Source of the DNA: Ascidia mentula
Lineage: Eukaryota > Chordata > Ascidiacea > Phlebobranchia > Ascidiidae
Direction of reading: 5' to 3'
Assembly (NCBI GenBank): GCA_947561715.1
Contig: OX387198.1
Coordinates: 18,789,645-18,853,644 of the forward strand
Length of the DNA stretch: 64,000 nt
Shown here: piece after piece, positions 40,686-52,779 of the stretch
Layout: every line of letters starts with the position of its first letter
Position numbering within the stretch: the stretch's first letter is position 1
The notes under the pieces: generated by a model
Databases searched by the model: none
What the model saw: only the letters and a program-made list of their open reading frames with translations
Told to the model about the DNA's origin: nothing
Program-made: the position numbers and the translations under genes

Positions 40686-43013
40686 TTCGCACCGCTTTGT
40701 TTCGCGTCGCAACACAACAGTTTTTTGATCTACTCTTTGACTTATGGTCTTGTTTGGCTCTGGTGATCGTCTCCCCTGTTGGTTCTCTCCATGTCTCTGG
40801 GTCTGTTTTTTTGATGAATATGCACGTAATATATATAGCCAAAGAGAGCTCAGGTAAAAGAAAGAAATGACGTTGGAAAAGGTGATGACAAGATAGTTGT
40901 TGAACGTCTTGATGACGTAACAGGTTGTTGTAGGGACAAAGCAATTGCTTGTTAACAATAGCACTATAATACTGGGAATTGTTCTCAAATATGATGTGAT
41001 AGATGCAGTCCCTCCAAAAACCTATTGTAGGCTGTCAATTACAGGCACCATTATATCCTCCGGAACAGCCTTACTCGTTTCATCTCCAACAGGAGATCCA
41101 GCCACTGGTGTGGTGCCCGCAAATGTTATCTTTACACCCGCGAGCAAACCGCTGACGCAACATCGTTTTTCGTTGCTACCATTCAACTGCTGCTGTGCTT
41201 GTGTGTTTTTATTTGGTTTGGTACAGGATTGCGGTCTGGAGGTCGATGTGTGCCATGGTTGCTAATCACTACAATTAAAAACATCTTGCTTGGCTGATTA
41301 AGTAGAAGTCTAGGCCAGTCCTACTTAACCAACTGCGCTTTTTTACAAACGTTTTAATATGGTCAAAGACAAGACGTATGATCACCATGAATGACAGCTG
41401 TGAAAAAAGCAACAAGCATAAGAAAATCGTTTTGAAGCTGCATGAGGTTTAACATCCTTCTACCCTCCAACAACAGAAAAGGGATGGACTTTGTCCTCTT
41501 GCTCGTGCACCGGAATATTACCAAGCAAATTAAGAACACCCCTTTGCAAGGGTATTATCGCACCAAATGACTGGAAAAGCATTCCTGTCGAGAGAAAGCA
41601 AACACAGACAGAGGTATGAAAATAAAATCAATTGGTTGTGGCACAAACAAGCCAAATCAAGACAATTGCTTGGTTTGGACAAAAATGACGGAAAGAAGGT
41701 AAAAAATGCAAGAAGCAGAAGACGTTATCGGGCTCGGAAGACTTGGCACTCAGAACCTTGGAGAAGCAAACAAAACAATATTGAATTACTCCAGTTATGA
41801 TAAGCTGTTGTTAGAAAGAAGCTAATCGTGACAACCTTGAGAGGATTCGAAATGTGGAATGGGATTTTGTGTTTAAAGATCAACCACACACAGAAGAAAA
41901 TTTGCTTCCGCGCAAATCAATGATTCCCGCCCGAGCAAAGACCAGCTTAATGAAGAAACGACAGTCTACACCGAACTGGTCGAATCAAAAGTAAAAAAGA
42001 ATTACACACACAGGAACAACCTCCCAATCCAACTGCAAAATCTGGTTTCGAAAAGAAAATTAGTAATTTGCAAAAGTGATAAAGATGAAAAATTGTTATA
42101 CTAAATTTCAACGACTACCACAACATCATGCTGGAACAATTCCAAAACCTAGACCAGAAGACTTGAAAGGTCGGTTAAAAAAATCAAAGTTCAAGACCTC
42201 TATGCTTTATCTGCCATTAGTAAAAACACGCTCTACTGTCGGGATGAAACCATTACCCAGTCGAAACGTTGACACGCTTATGACAAGTAAACTATCTTTT
42301 TGTGATTTATTCTCGAAATACACCAATAATCGTGAAAAACATTGACATACATATGGGATACGTCTCGTAATATATGGTAACCTATTGGCCATTTGACTGC
42401 GTAGATTTTGTATTTTTTGCGATTTGTTTTATTACAAATTTAGCATTCCGGACTATTGCACGGTCGCACCTATTTTATTCTGTTTTAGGGTTTTAGCGTT
42501 CATGCTTAGCATACTGCACTGATTGCATTGTTAAGTAGAAGAAAGCATACAAATCAGTGCCTCAGCAATTGTGAATGGCTATGGTGTCTCCATGCTTACC
42601 GCAAAAGCTTGCATCGTCTCCGACATTAGCGGCCAAACAAAGATGCCTCCCAACAAACGCAGAACAATTCCTTTGTTCGCTGTCGATATATGTCCTTCGC
42701 CAAACTCCCAACTTTCTACCGCGGCTGGTGGTGTGTGACGTCACCCTTTTTTTCAAAATTCCACTAACTTTGTGCAGTTTATTATCTGTTAAATAATCCA
42801 CACATATTAAAACTAGCACTTGCAGGTGCTTAGGACCAAGCAAGTAATTAGCCCCAAAGGTGAGTCTGTGGCGTGTTAGTTTAACTTTCTGGGAGCAGGT
42901 GGGGTATTTGCTGTGTTAGCGTATGATATAATCATGCTTCTGGCTAAATGTTTATTAGCCAACTAGTATTTAATTGATCTCGCAGGATTAGCTGCTTTTT
43001 AGTGTTTAGCAAA
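40686..43013. other. No gene recognised; possible retroelement tail near 42,230
   Basis: Frames at 41567-41800 and 42076-42345 (+) are rich in Lys and Arg and have no domain I can name. Near 42236-42275 the sequence GGGATGAAACC…GTCGAAACGTTGACA is reminiscent of a degraded hammerhead-type retroelement tail but lacks the exact CTGATGA. Nothing else is assigned. Confidence 0.3.
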
Positions 43014-45110
43014 ATGCCTCGCACCAAAAGCAATAGAAGTTTCTACAAACCGTATGGGTAAGAAGAAAAGTTGACAAAAAAAGAATTCTTGAAACAAGTC
43101 AACAGATTGATGAAGAAAGTGACACTGATTTTTCTTCCCTTGATCATTCAAGTGATCCAGTTTTAACTGAACAAAGTGATTTGTCTGAGGGTGAGGAAGG
43201 GCATGATTTTGAACTAGATATGCAACCACCATTGTTGGACCAAACAACTGTTTTACCTTCTCGTCCTGATGTAAGTGCTGTTGTTAAAAGCTTTGTCTGA
43301 AGTGTATGTCCCCAAATTGGCTGTCACAAGACTGCTAAAAGGACTTCAAATGGTGTATGAAGATCTTCCTTCAAAGGCCTTTTTCCTCAACCTGTTATTC
43401 ATTACCAGACAATTGGCAGTGGTTTGTATGTGCACTTTCCAAACCGGATAGACTCTCTTAAAAGTATGTTGCTACATCATTTTAATGATCGCAGTGGCAC
43501 CATTTCTTTCTGCCTTTATTTCAAAAATCACCGGATTACAAACTTCATCCAATACTTCTGACCATATACAAAGTGAAGATGAGACCAATTTGTGCAGGCA
43601 TTTACCCCTCCGAAAAATTAAAACAGCCTGTGCAGGTTTTTTGAAAGACTTTTTGGCAGACTTACAAAACATCAAGGAATATGGGATATCTGTTAAAAAC
43701 AGTGCCAATCAGAGCAAAAGAGTGCCAATTTGTCTTTTGCAAAAGAGTGCCAATCAGAGAAAGAATTTATCACATATAGACTGATACGGCAAGTTTAATA
43801 ATCTGTTAAAAACAAACTCTTTCAACTTGTTGGCAACGGCATATATGTGTGTGATGCACCAGTCCAATCATCACTGAAATGCATAAAAAGTCATTCTGGC
43901 TTTTGTGAGTGTTGCATTGCTGTAGGAAAATATGACACTTCCTCCGTTTATGTGTGCCTGATTGAAATGGATTGTTGCCCTCGAACTGATGACAATTTTC
44001 GATCACATTCTGATCAAGCACACCCTAAGGCGTGAATCACCTCTCACTACCTTTGGTGTGCAAATGGTCAGTTCATTTGTGCTGGATTACATGCACTTGT
44101 GTTGCCTTGGTGTAATGAAACGACTGCTTTCAAGATGGAAAGGAATACAAAGGTATATATGTTTAAGATGCTAGTTTAATGTGTATTTTTTGTTTCCTTA
44201 ATTATAATTTCATTAAATGCAGGCAGCATCAAGGAAAAATTGGCTCACAAGCTTTGCAGCTGCTTAATGAAAAGTTGTCTGATATAAAGGAGTTTAACAG
44301 AAAAAGAGTTCCGACTGTTCATGTTGTATGTTGGTGTTGTGGTACTAAATAATGAATCAATATTGCCCAAACCATACTATAAACATTTTTTAAAGTTTGT
44401 TATAGCTATGCGCATCTTAATTGGGCAAACAGCTACAGTTGAAAAAGCTGAAAGTTACCAAAGATTTCTCAAAATATTTATTATTGATGCCAGTACATTA
44501 TATGGGAAAGGATTTATTTCTTACGATGTGCACAGTCTTGTTCATTTACCTGAAGATTACTTTTTGTATGGGACATTGGACACTGTTAATTGCTTTCCAT
44601 TTGAAAGTTATTTGGGTCTTTTAAAAAATTGTCTTCACTATGGATTTAAGCCTTCGCAGCAAATTAGCAACTTTGAGGGTTTGCAAATGACATATTATAA
44701 AAAAAGTATCATTCTTCAATGGGTGCACTATAAACACTGCCTCAAGTGCTGACTGTGTTGTTAAATTTGGAATGAACGTGACTGGTAAAATGTGCGATGT
44801 TACCAAGTTTAATGGACTCGTACAGTTAGTTGTGCAGGGTTTTGCTGAAGGCGACCAGTAAATTCCACTAATGTTGGAATTAATAAAATTGGCAAACTAA
44901 ATTAGGAATATCTTGCTGTTGAACTAACCTGTGATGTGCACAAATATGTTATTTTTCCCTGTCGTAATAAGTTTAATGCAATTGAGCTTATTTTGTGCCG
45001 CAGGTACATCTGATGCCATCCATAAAAGTTGGTTAGTAACCGACACCAAATGTAGATGGCCTGCAAAAGGCGATGTAAGTCAGAGGAGGACTGGAAGGTT
45101 TACAAATGTG
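43014..45110 (+). pseudogene. CMC/EnSpm-like transposase, copy 3
   Basis: It opens MPRTKSNRSFYKPYG, the typical start of this family, followed by a donor-like GTAAG. Then come an acidic region with SDTDFSSLDHSSDP and a KLAVTRLLKGLQMVYEDL helix. After heavily damaged sequence come VSSFVLDYMHLCCLGVMKRLL (44062-44124), an intron with GT-AG borders (about 44153-44222), then FRLFMLYVGVVVLNN and the YDVHSLVHLPEDY and FPFESYLGLLKN motifs. The C-terminal SDAIHKSWLVTDTKC lies near 45010. Several stops and shifts make it dead. It is close to the copy-2 lineage. Confidence 0.75.
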
Positions 45111-45406
45111 TGATTTTATGCCAAGGAGGTGTTCATTATATACTTGTTGTGTTTTTTGTTCCCTGTAAATTTGTGCAAAGCATACTTGTGCAATGGGAGG
45201 TATTTTAAGCTTGCCATTTGTTCTTGTTATTTAAAAAAAAACGTATCGGTGCATTTGCAGAAACTGTGGGCAAGCTTTAAAGGAAATGGAGCGTGTTCAC
45301 AAAGCTTGCTACCTATATTACTATCGATGTAATGAAATGTAGGCATATATTTTATGTTACTGCAAAAATGTTTGAAACAAGTTGTGATATTTCTGTTTCA
45401 TTGCAG

Positions 45407-45800
45407 TGAGAGAAAATATTGTTGTGCACCAAGGAAAACTTGTGGGATTTGTCGACTATGGCGAGACCATTAAACAACAAACACTCAGCGTGGCTACTCA
45501 TTTGCTAGGTACGACTTTTTTAAAGTTAAGTGTTAAACAAGTAGAAACTTGTGTGAAAGAGAAACTTCTGTTCCACTGGCATAGTACCCAACCTAATCCA
45601 CAAGTGCTGAGTCTAGAAATGTGAATATTCACGCTGTGGTATGTGATGGTCATGCCACAAATCGAAAATTTATGAAGCTTTTGATCAATTTACCAATACC
45701 CTTGAACATGGCATTTACAGCTCCGAACCCTTACGCAGTTGATATACCGATATTTCTGTGCTCAGATCCATCTCATTTGCTAAAGGTATGTCTTAAACTT
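45407..45800 (+). pseudogene. P-superfamily (THAP9-like) transposase fragment
   Basis: VRENIVVHQGKLVGFVDYGE opens the fragment after an intron-like TTGCAG. It then reads IHAVVCDGHATNRKFMKLL and FLCSDPSHLLK, consecutive motifs of P-element/THAP9 transposases including a catalytic Asp in VCDG. A frame shift lies near 45620. The THAP domain and C terminus are not present nearby. Confidence 0.6.
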
Positions 45801-46979
45801 TAGCAACATATTTTCACGCAGTAAATTGTGGATGGCATAATTGATGCAAATGTTTTCCCAAATCCTTACAGCAAGGTAATTCAGCCTAGTTTGTTTTGTG
45901 GATGCATTTCTTTAAAGTTACTGCTTTGTAGATGAAGGTTGGATTAGCAAGAGATGTTTTAAGTTGGAAAGATAGGCAATGTCTACAACTGGAACATCGG
46001 AGTTCTGCTTTTTACAAGGTGACATCTTCGTAATATGTATTACTCATATCCAAACACTAATTATTGTGTACAGTTTTCATGTGACGTTTGTTAACAGATT
46101 TTGTTGAGTAATATATGATGGAAAAACCAAAAAAATATGGTACTTTAATGTAGATGTGGCCCTCGAAACCCAATTAAGGTGGTAGAAGATTCGAGACTAA
46201 GTTGGTTAGTGCAAGACTTTCTTAATTATGTATTGGATTGGAAGGTAATATATAAAATATTAGCGTTTGTTAAAAGTACAAGAATGGTCATAAACATTAC
46301 AGAATGATGTTGAAACAAATCATAAAGGTGAAGATCAATAAAGTAACATTTATTTTACAATTTCTTACATGCGGGAGAAGTTCCATTAACCCCGATGTCT
46401 TGCAATCGGCAAGTGACATAGCCCACATTGCTACAAGAAACATAATTTAAAAAATTTAAGGCGAAAACACCACACATGGAAAAAAATCCTTGGATTACAT
46501 TAGGGGGGGGGGGAGATAATTACATTAATATTGGAATCTTGTGAGGAGGATCTTATTTCATCCAACGAGGAAAATGACGAGAGTCATTGGCAGCGGAGAG
46601 CACGAAACTTACGAAGTAAATTAAATGTTGTATTTCTATGCAAGGCTAAGTCTTACTTTTGTGTTCAGAATCAGCCACAGATAGTGGCGGCCTTAGAGAG
46701 GATGACTAAAAAAATGTTCGATCGCCTTGTCAGTGCGATCGAACACCGAAGTAAATGAGTTTGCATGTTCATTTTTTCGTTTTTCAGGAAGTTCTGCATG
46801 TCACTGTTCTTTTCGCATTGTACATTGCTATTCATTCAAATGTTCTTTTCTTTCTGTGCTCATTTACTATACGTCCAACATATAACTGTGATACCACTTT
46901 CCACTAGACTGTATTTGTTACAATAATTCTATTCTTTTTACTGTCATGTATTTCCGATAAGAGCACACAAAAAGTAGCC
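45801..46979. other. No gene recognised; exon-like scraps
   Basis: Short stretches with splice-like borders (about 45951-46020 and 46155-46243) and a frame at 46531-46758 rich in Glu, Ser and Arg are seen. None could be assigned. A run of nine G at 46503-46511 is unusual for this AT-rich sequence. Confidence 0.3.
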
Positions 46980-47950
46980 ATTATTACCTTGAAGATTGAC
47001 GCAGTGGTAGAGTTTTGTTCATATGTTGTAGCAATGCATTTCTGCAAGCAGCACCGCTGCCTGTCTCAGTTGCACATGGTGTGCCCACAGGCTGTGAAAG
47101 TAAAGTGCTTTGTGTGGTTTGGTTACTGGCGGGAATAGGTATATTTGAAGCTTCACAAATGTTATGCAATACACAACATGCAGCAATAATATTAGGGGCA
47201 ATTTTTACGTCAGCATCAATTTTTTTCCCCCAATGTTCTCCATGGAGCTTTTAATCTCCCAAAAGCATGTTCAACAGCGTTTCCTACACTACTATGATAA
47301 CAATTAAATGACTCTTTGAGCCAAGGCAAGAGGGGGCTATAGCGTAAAGAAAAGACTCTCAGTTGCAAGGGTGATTTTTTTGTGCATTTTATTGCTTTTA
47401 TTATTACTACTACGTAATTTTTGCAGAAACTGACGATGCTTACATTAGCGAAATGGATTTTTTTTACAAATAAATCTGCTGACTTCAATCTGAGCCTTGT
47501 TGCTTCATGATATATGCGAACCAAAGTAATTTGCTGTCGCAGATTATAAAACAATGCCTAACCGAGGGCTAGATTCCTCTACAGCTACTAAGCAAGTCGC
47601 ACTTTATAAATATGTTGTTTATCATTTTTTGACATATTACCTTAGGCAATTGCGAAGCATTTTTGAACAGTTCAGATTCTTTGAAGACGGAAGCGTCACG
47701 ACAGCTGCCAGGCATTTTTACACTGTCAATAAATGTACAAATTAAAATGATTTTTTTTGTGTGTTTCAGTGTAATATGCCATAAAGCAAATTGTTTACTT
47801 GTAATATGAGGGAATCCCAACCCTTTCGGTTTGTGTAATCTTTTTTCCAATGCTTGCCGCAGTTACAGCAATATGTGTGCCATCAATGCAACCAAACACT
47901 TAGAAATATGTTGTGTGTCACAGAAAAGCAAAAGTGTTGTATGTATCATA
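46980..47950 (-). pseudogene. PIF/Harbinger transposase, decayed copy 3
   Basis: Minus-strand pieces read VFGCIDGTHIAVTAAS (about 47850-47895, first Asp), VKMPGSCRDASVFKESEL (about 47655-47715), VGNAVEHAFGRLKAPWRTLG (about 47225-47285, Glu side) and CCVLHNICEASNIP (about 47140-47180). The order is that of a Harbinger DDE transposase. Frames change between pieces, so it is dead. It belongs to a different subgroup from copies 1 and 2. Confidence 0.7.
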
Positions 47951-47999
47951 CCTGAGAAAAGTGGTGATTTGCTTCAATAAGTTTTGCAATTTTAACTGC

Positions 48000-48801
48000 A
48001 TCATCAAGTAGTGGGATGGAAATAAACTTTTTCACTTTTTTGCAAAGTGCAAAACAAAAACCTACAAATATTGCACAAGTACTAAATACATTTGATGTTC
48101 AAATTTATTCTGAACAAAAGACGAACTAACTTCAAAAAGTGCAGCAACAGTCCTATATTCAGCAGAAGATGCATCTATTAGAGGCATACAATTTATCTGT
48201 AAATGTTCCTACCAGGTTTTATATCATCCCACTCTTCTTCACACAAACACCCAAAGCAATTTTACTCAATCTGAAATGGGTCAACCACTGGGAATCATTG
48301 AAACCGGGAACTATAACATTCCACCATTGTCCTGACCTAAAACAAACGAAAATAACATTTAACTTAACCAAGATACAAAACTATGAATGCAAAGCGAAGC
48401 ACAGTATTCCAGTAAGCATAAAGCTTGGGCCATAAATACCACCAATATCTCACCTCTGTAATCGCCACGGCCGTCCAAGTCTTCGATTGTGAGAAAGCAA
48501 CGCATTGACATGTAACAACAGCTAAGCCTTCCTTCGTTTGCACCGTTTTTGGTAATTATAAACTATCTGTTGCCGCCATATCCATTTTGCGAGAACCGAA
48601 TTTCGCGCGCTCAAGTAAATTGAGCCCCGAAGCTCGCTCGTTATGGTCTGTTAGTTCTTCACAGCTCGATGCCGCAAGCTCGTTCGCAAACCATTTCATG
48701 TAAACAGGGCTGATGTTACGTTTGCACCGAAGCGCTGCTGCACATTTTTTTCTGATTTTGAGAATATACGCAGACACAATATTGACAGCATTAAATGAAG
48801 C
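48000..48801. other. No gene recognised
   Basis: Short frames on both strands (48139-48435 +, 48556-48825 -) have no assignable domain. The region lies between the Harbinger remnant and the helicase gene. Confidence 0.3.
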
Positions 48802-49422
48802 ATGGACATTGAATTTACCAATCAAAGTGCAATGTTCCTGAATTATGTTGCAGGTTACGTATCCAAAAATCTTTTTTTTCCAATACAGCTACAACAATTT
48901 TCCCGTGATGTTGCTTTCCAATATCTGAGCAAAGTTTCTCCAACGGAACCTGAGATGGTGCTTGCTCCGCCCAATATAAAATTTGCGCATACGCCTTCTC
49001 CAACAAAACGAGTTCTTCTTCCGCGCGTAGGGAACCACACTATCAAAATGTATGAAGATGCGTCGCACTTGTCCCTTTACGGATCGACAGAGTGTGCGCC
49101 CACGATGACACAGTCTCTAAGTTTATTAAACGATGAATATTTTTTCCAGGACTCACTACTTCACTGCCCGTTCAGTAAGGTTGAAATTTCCTTGTGACCT
49201 AAAGAATTTTCATTTGTGCGCATTTATTTGGATTTGTGGCACCACTGGAAACGTGGCGAAACTTCCAGTTACTTGCTGGAAAATCCAAGAAATGCAAGCA
49301 AGTTAATTCCAAAGCTCACAGTCAACCAAGAGACTTTTGTATCAGAAGCGTTGGCACATGTTTTACGATAAAGTTCATAAAGAACCGTTTTTTTCTGCTG
49401 TGCGGGCCACATGGGACTGGAA

Positions 49423-51910
49423 CACAGCGCCCTCTATAACAGGCCTGGACACCGGTCGCGCTCGTTTCAAAATTGGAGGCGGATGTGTTTCAACTTGTTT
49501 CTGCGGTCGTGCGAGACTTCTAGACAGTTTTTGGCGTGTTATTGCTCGGATAATCACAAGAAATAGATTTTGCTGTGTTATTGATAGGTTAAAATTTACG
49601 CTTATTTTAAGTTAGCGGTGTACATTTAGGTCCCTTCAATTTTATTATTTGTTTTTTGTCCCAAAATCCTAATATTGATCTCAAGGAAAGGCCTCTGTCC
49701 TGCTTTAACAAAAAAAACCTTGAGAAGTGATGTAGTAGGCAGGACAGCTCGACAAAGTCGAGGCAAAAGACTAACTACAGTAGTGCATAACTTTTTCACT
49801 GGTAAAACTGTTGTATGAAGACACATATATTTGTGAATGGTAAAACATTGTTAAATACACAATTTTAGATTCTCCAATCGCACCCAATTAGACAGACAGT
49901 AAAAGTGTATGATATATTTCAGTATTACAAACTTCAATGAAATGCTGTTGAAATCCCAAAAGGGCATATGTTGACAATTTCAAAAATACTGCTAAGTGAT
50001 TTTCTGCAGACTTTTGGCTTAACTCGTGAAAACATCAAATAACAAACTATAGACCATTGACATGCTACATCATTGGGTATTTGGAGGCCACCTCTGTTTA
50101 AATGCTGTGTATATGAACCATATTTTTCATAATACCTGTAGGTATCATCCAGATTGAAGTCATCTTTTCCAACAATGTATCCAGAAATGTACACCATGGC
50201 TGAGATTTCATAAAATGATACAACTAATTCTTTTTCTGCCAAACTGTCAAACAATTTGTAGCTGCACAACAAGTGTCTGTGTCCAATGGAACGAGCCCCA
50301 ATTGATGACATATTAACATTGCGCTGCATTGTTTAGCTTTATTTCTAGTGGGTCAGTAGAAACTTGTCCAAGCATGACAAACTCATGTGTTGATTGCCAA
50401 AGAAATTTTGCAATAGAAATAAACCTTCACATGTATGACAAAAAGCAGACGAAGTATAAGCAGATATTTGCTTTACCCTTACTTCGCAAAAAGAACTTCT
50501 GCTTCTTACATATTCCGTAAGCTTTGCCAATTCATGCAACCTATTGTCATCACATGAACTCATCACTGCTTTTCTTGGATCTCTCAACCGGATGTTAACA
50601 CCATGCTTTCTGAAATTGACTACATTCCGGAATTTGACAAACATGTTAAGAAACTTAATGGTGTCTGCATTATCACAACCAGCGACTGCACTAAGTTTCC
50701 AATGCGAATATAGTCTCATCACAAAATGCCCTTAAACAGGCTTGCACATTTTGGTGCTCAATAGGTCGAGGATACTAAGAAAATAATTTATCAACATTGC
50801 TTAGGTAATTCACTGCCTCTTGTATTCTTGACCATCTGTCCAATGTGAAAGTTTTGTTGCTAGCCAAAGACGGAATTTTTATGCCAAGGTGGAAACATTC
50901 ATGCACAAAATTCTTGAAAACTTTGATGACAAATAAAGGTGTGCCGGCTACAAATTTTTTAGACTGGATAATGACAGAATCATCACTTTCAAATGAAATA
51001 GAAGAAACAGAAATGTACGTTATTCATGTCACCAGGTAATTTGTCCTGTTTTGTGAATTCATCAACTACAGCATTTCTTGGCCTGACATGGCTTTTTTGT
51101 GGTTCTAGGTATGCTGGTAGTGGATGGAATAAACTTTTGGGGACACATGCAAATACTGGGCGGTACCTGCCATAGGACAAAACTTTTTCATAACCTTGCA
51201 GCCAGTGTCTTTCACGTACATCAATGTCTGGTTTGTCTGGAATATTGTCCCTTGATATAGCATATAGCGATCTCAATCTCCTACATCATATCCACTTATA
51301 CAACACTTTCTACCCATGGTTTTTCAATAAATCCTGAATAGATATAATTTCCATGTATATTATACATGTATTGATATTATTAAATATTTCCCATGCATGC
51401 AAGTTTCTGAAGGAATAGTGATTCAACATGATATTTTGAAACCATGACAATAATATCATAGATGAGCATCTACCCATTCAGCAATTATCCTAACCAGAAC
51501 TGGACTGTCTGATGATGGTATTAATGTCCATAGTTTCTCATCTACTGTTTCATAAGTGCACTGGAAATATTGGCATGTTTATTTATCATAATAATCTATA
51601 AACAAAAATGTTTAAATAGGCATCAAACAGGGACCTAAATGTACACAAACACAACTTTTTGACCTTGCTGGACGAGTCTCGCAAACGCTCGCTAACTCAA
51701 AATCAGCGTAAATTTAATACATTCCTACGTTTCACACGCATTAACCTATCAATAACACAGTAACAACTATTTCATGTGATTATCCGAGCAGTAACACGCC
51801 AAAAACTGTCTAGAAGTCTCGCACGACCGCAGAAACTAGTTAAAACACATCCTTCTCCAGTTTTGAAACGAGCGCGACTGGTGTCCAGGCCTGTTATAGA
51901 GGCCGCTATG
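49423..51910 (-). mobile_element. P-superfamily transposon with ~210-bp TIRs
   Basis: Termini CACAGCGCCCTCTATAACAG and, at the right end reversed, CATAGCGGCCTCTATAACAG begin inverted repeats of about 210 bp with one insertion in the right arm. A perfect 8-bp duplication GACTGGAA flanks it (49415-49422, 51911-51918). The CA[CT]A-type end, the 8-bp duplication and the coding remnants all fit the P superfamily. It contains part of a transposase on the minus strand. At 2.5 kb, with frame damage, it is an internally deleted copy. Confidence 0.85.
49934..51276 (-). pseudogene. P-like transposase, C-terminal half
   Basis: Reading down the minus strand: a WLQGYEKVLSYGRYRPVFAC region, IKVFKNFVHECFHLGIKIPS, then NMFVKFRNVVNFRKHGVNIR and a CDDNRLHELAKLTEYV helix, then MVYISGYIVGKDD and HLNRGGLQIPNDV. 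The last motifs resemble the C-terminal half of THAP9/P transposases (the AGY and NRGGL motifs). The THAP DNA-binding domain and the RNase H-like core are missing. Stops separate the pieces. Confidence 0.55.
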
Positions 51911-52779
51911 GACTGGAAAGACACTCTGTATTAAAACTCTGATTTCACGCGCCCTACAAAGCGACATGCGAGTTTACGTTGCGACGCCAGTTGGAATGCT
52001 TTCTGCAAGTTACAAAAGTGAGTTTGGAAAGAAAATCGCAAGTAACAGTGCATTCAGTTTTTTCTATTCCTGTTAACAAAGACCAAAATTACCAGACAAA
52101 CTGGTCCCTCAGGCATTTCGATATAATTGTTGTAGACGAAATTTCAATGATATCGCGAAAGCATGCCATGCATATTGTCGCTACCCTAACATCCGCAAGA
52201 GTGTCACTGGTTATATTTTGCGGCGATCGTAATCAATTACAACCCGTATACAACGATGAAGAAAACATACGTGGCAGTTTGTTCGATGATGTTCACTTGA
52301 TGTCGCTGTGCCGCCGAACAACACTTGTCCAACAACACACAACGCAAGACGTGGAGGTGCAGAAGTTTTTGGCCATTATTCGTCACATCAAACCAAATTC
52401 GACAGATGTCGAACACTTTGTGGAGGGTATTTGTCTGGGCACGTCTTATCGACCGGACGAGCAAGAAATTACGGATGCATATTGGAGCAAAACTCAATCG
52501 TTTTTTACCTTCACAAACTTCCCACTTAAACAATACGATTATCAATTGTTTACAAGCCAAACACCAGAGATCCACATCAAGTGCCCCCGCTACACTTGCG
52601 GAATGAAAATGATGCTCACAGAGAACCGTCAAAAAGAGAGAGGCTTTGTGAACAGACAAATAGTAACTGTGGTATCCGCAGTTATCAAAACAATTCTTGT
52701 TTCATATCTAACCCTATCTAAACCAACCCAAGCCCTAAGAAACCCCCCATGACCACAAGTGGGCCTTATCCTAAAAACC

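Larger units (their letters stand above)
48802..52680 (+). pseudogene. Pif1-type helicase gene, Helitron-like, split by a P element
   Basis: The upstream part (48802-49380) carries LNYVAGYVSKNLFF and SPTEPEMVLA, resembling the end of the replication-initiator half of animal Helitron proteins, and then runs to FFLLCGPHG at the start of a Walker A motif. The downstream part (51919-52680) carries RVYVATPVGMLSASY, TVHSVFSIPVN, the Walker B block IIVVDEISMIS and IFCGDRNQLQPV. These are SF1B Pif1-family motifs. Between them lies a 2.5 kb P element with a clean 8-bp duplication, placed inside the Walker A loop. Other frame changes exist near 52030. No element ends were found, so the Helitron label is probable only. 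Confidence 0.6.

Noticed and set aside
41567-42345. Basic frames as a Penelope-like reverse transcriptase N terminus.
   Set aside because: No RT or GIY-YIG motif could be found; only a weak tail-like sequence near 42,240.
49406-51930. A long imperfect duplication (about 13-15 bp) around the inverted-repeat element in the helicase.
   Set aside because: Placing the ends at CACAGCG/CATAGCG yields a perfect 8-bp duplication and P-type termini.
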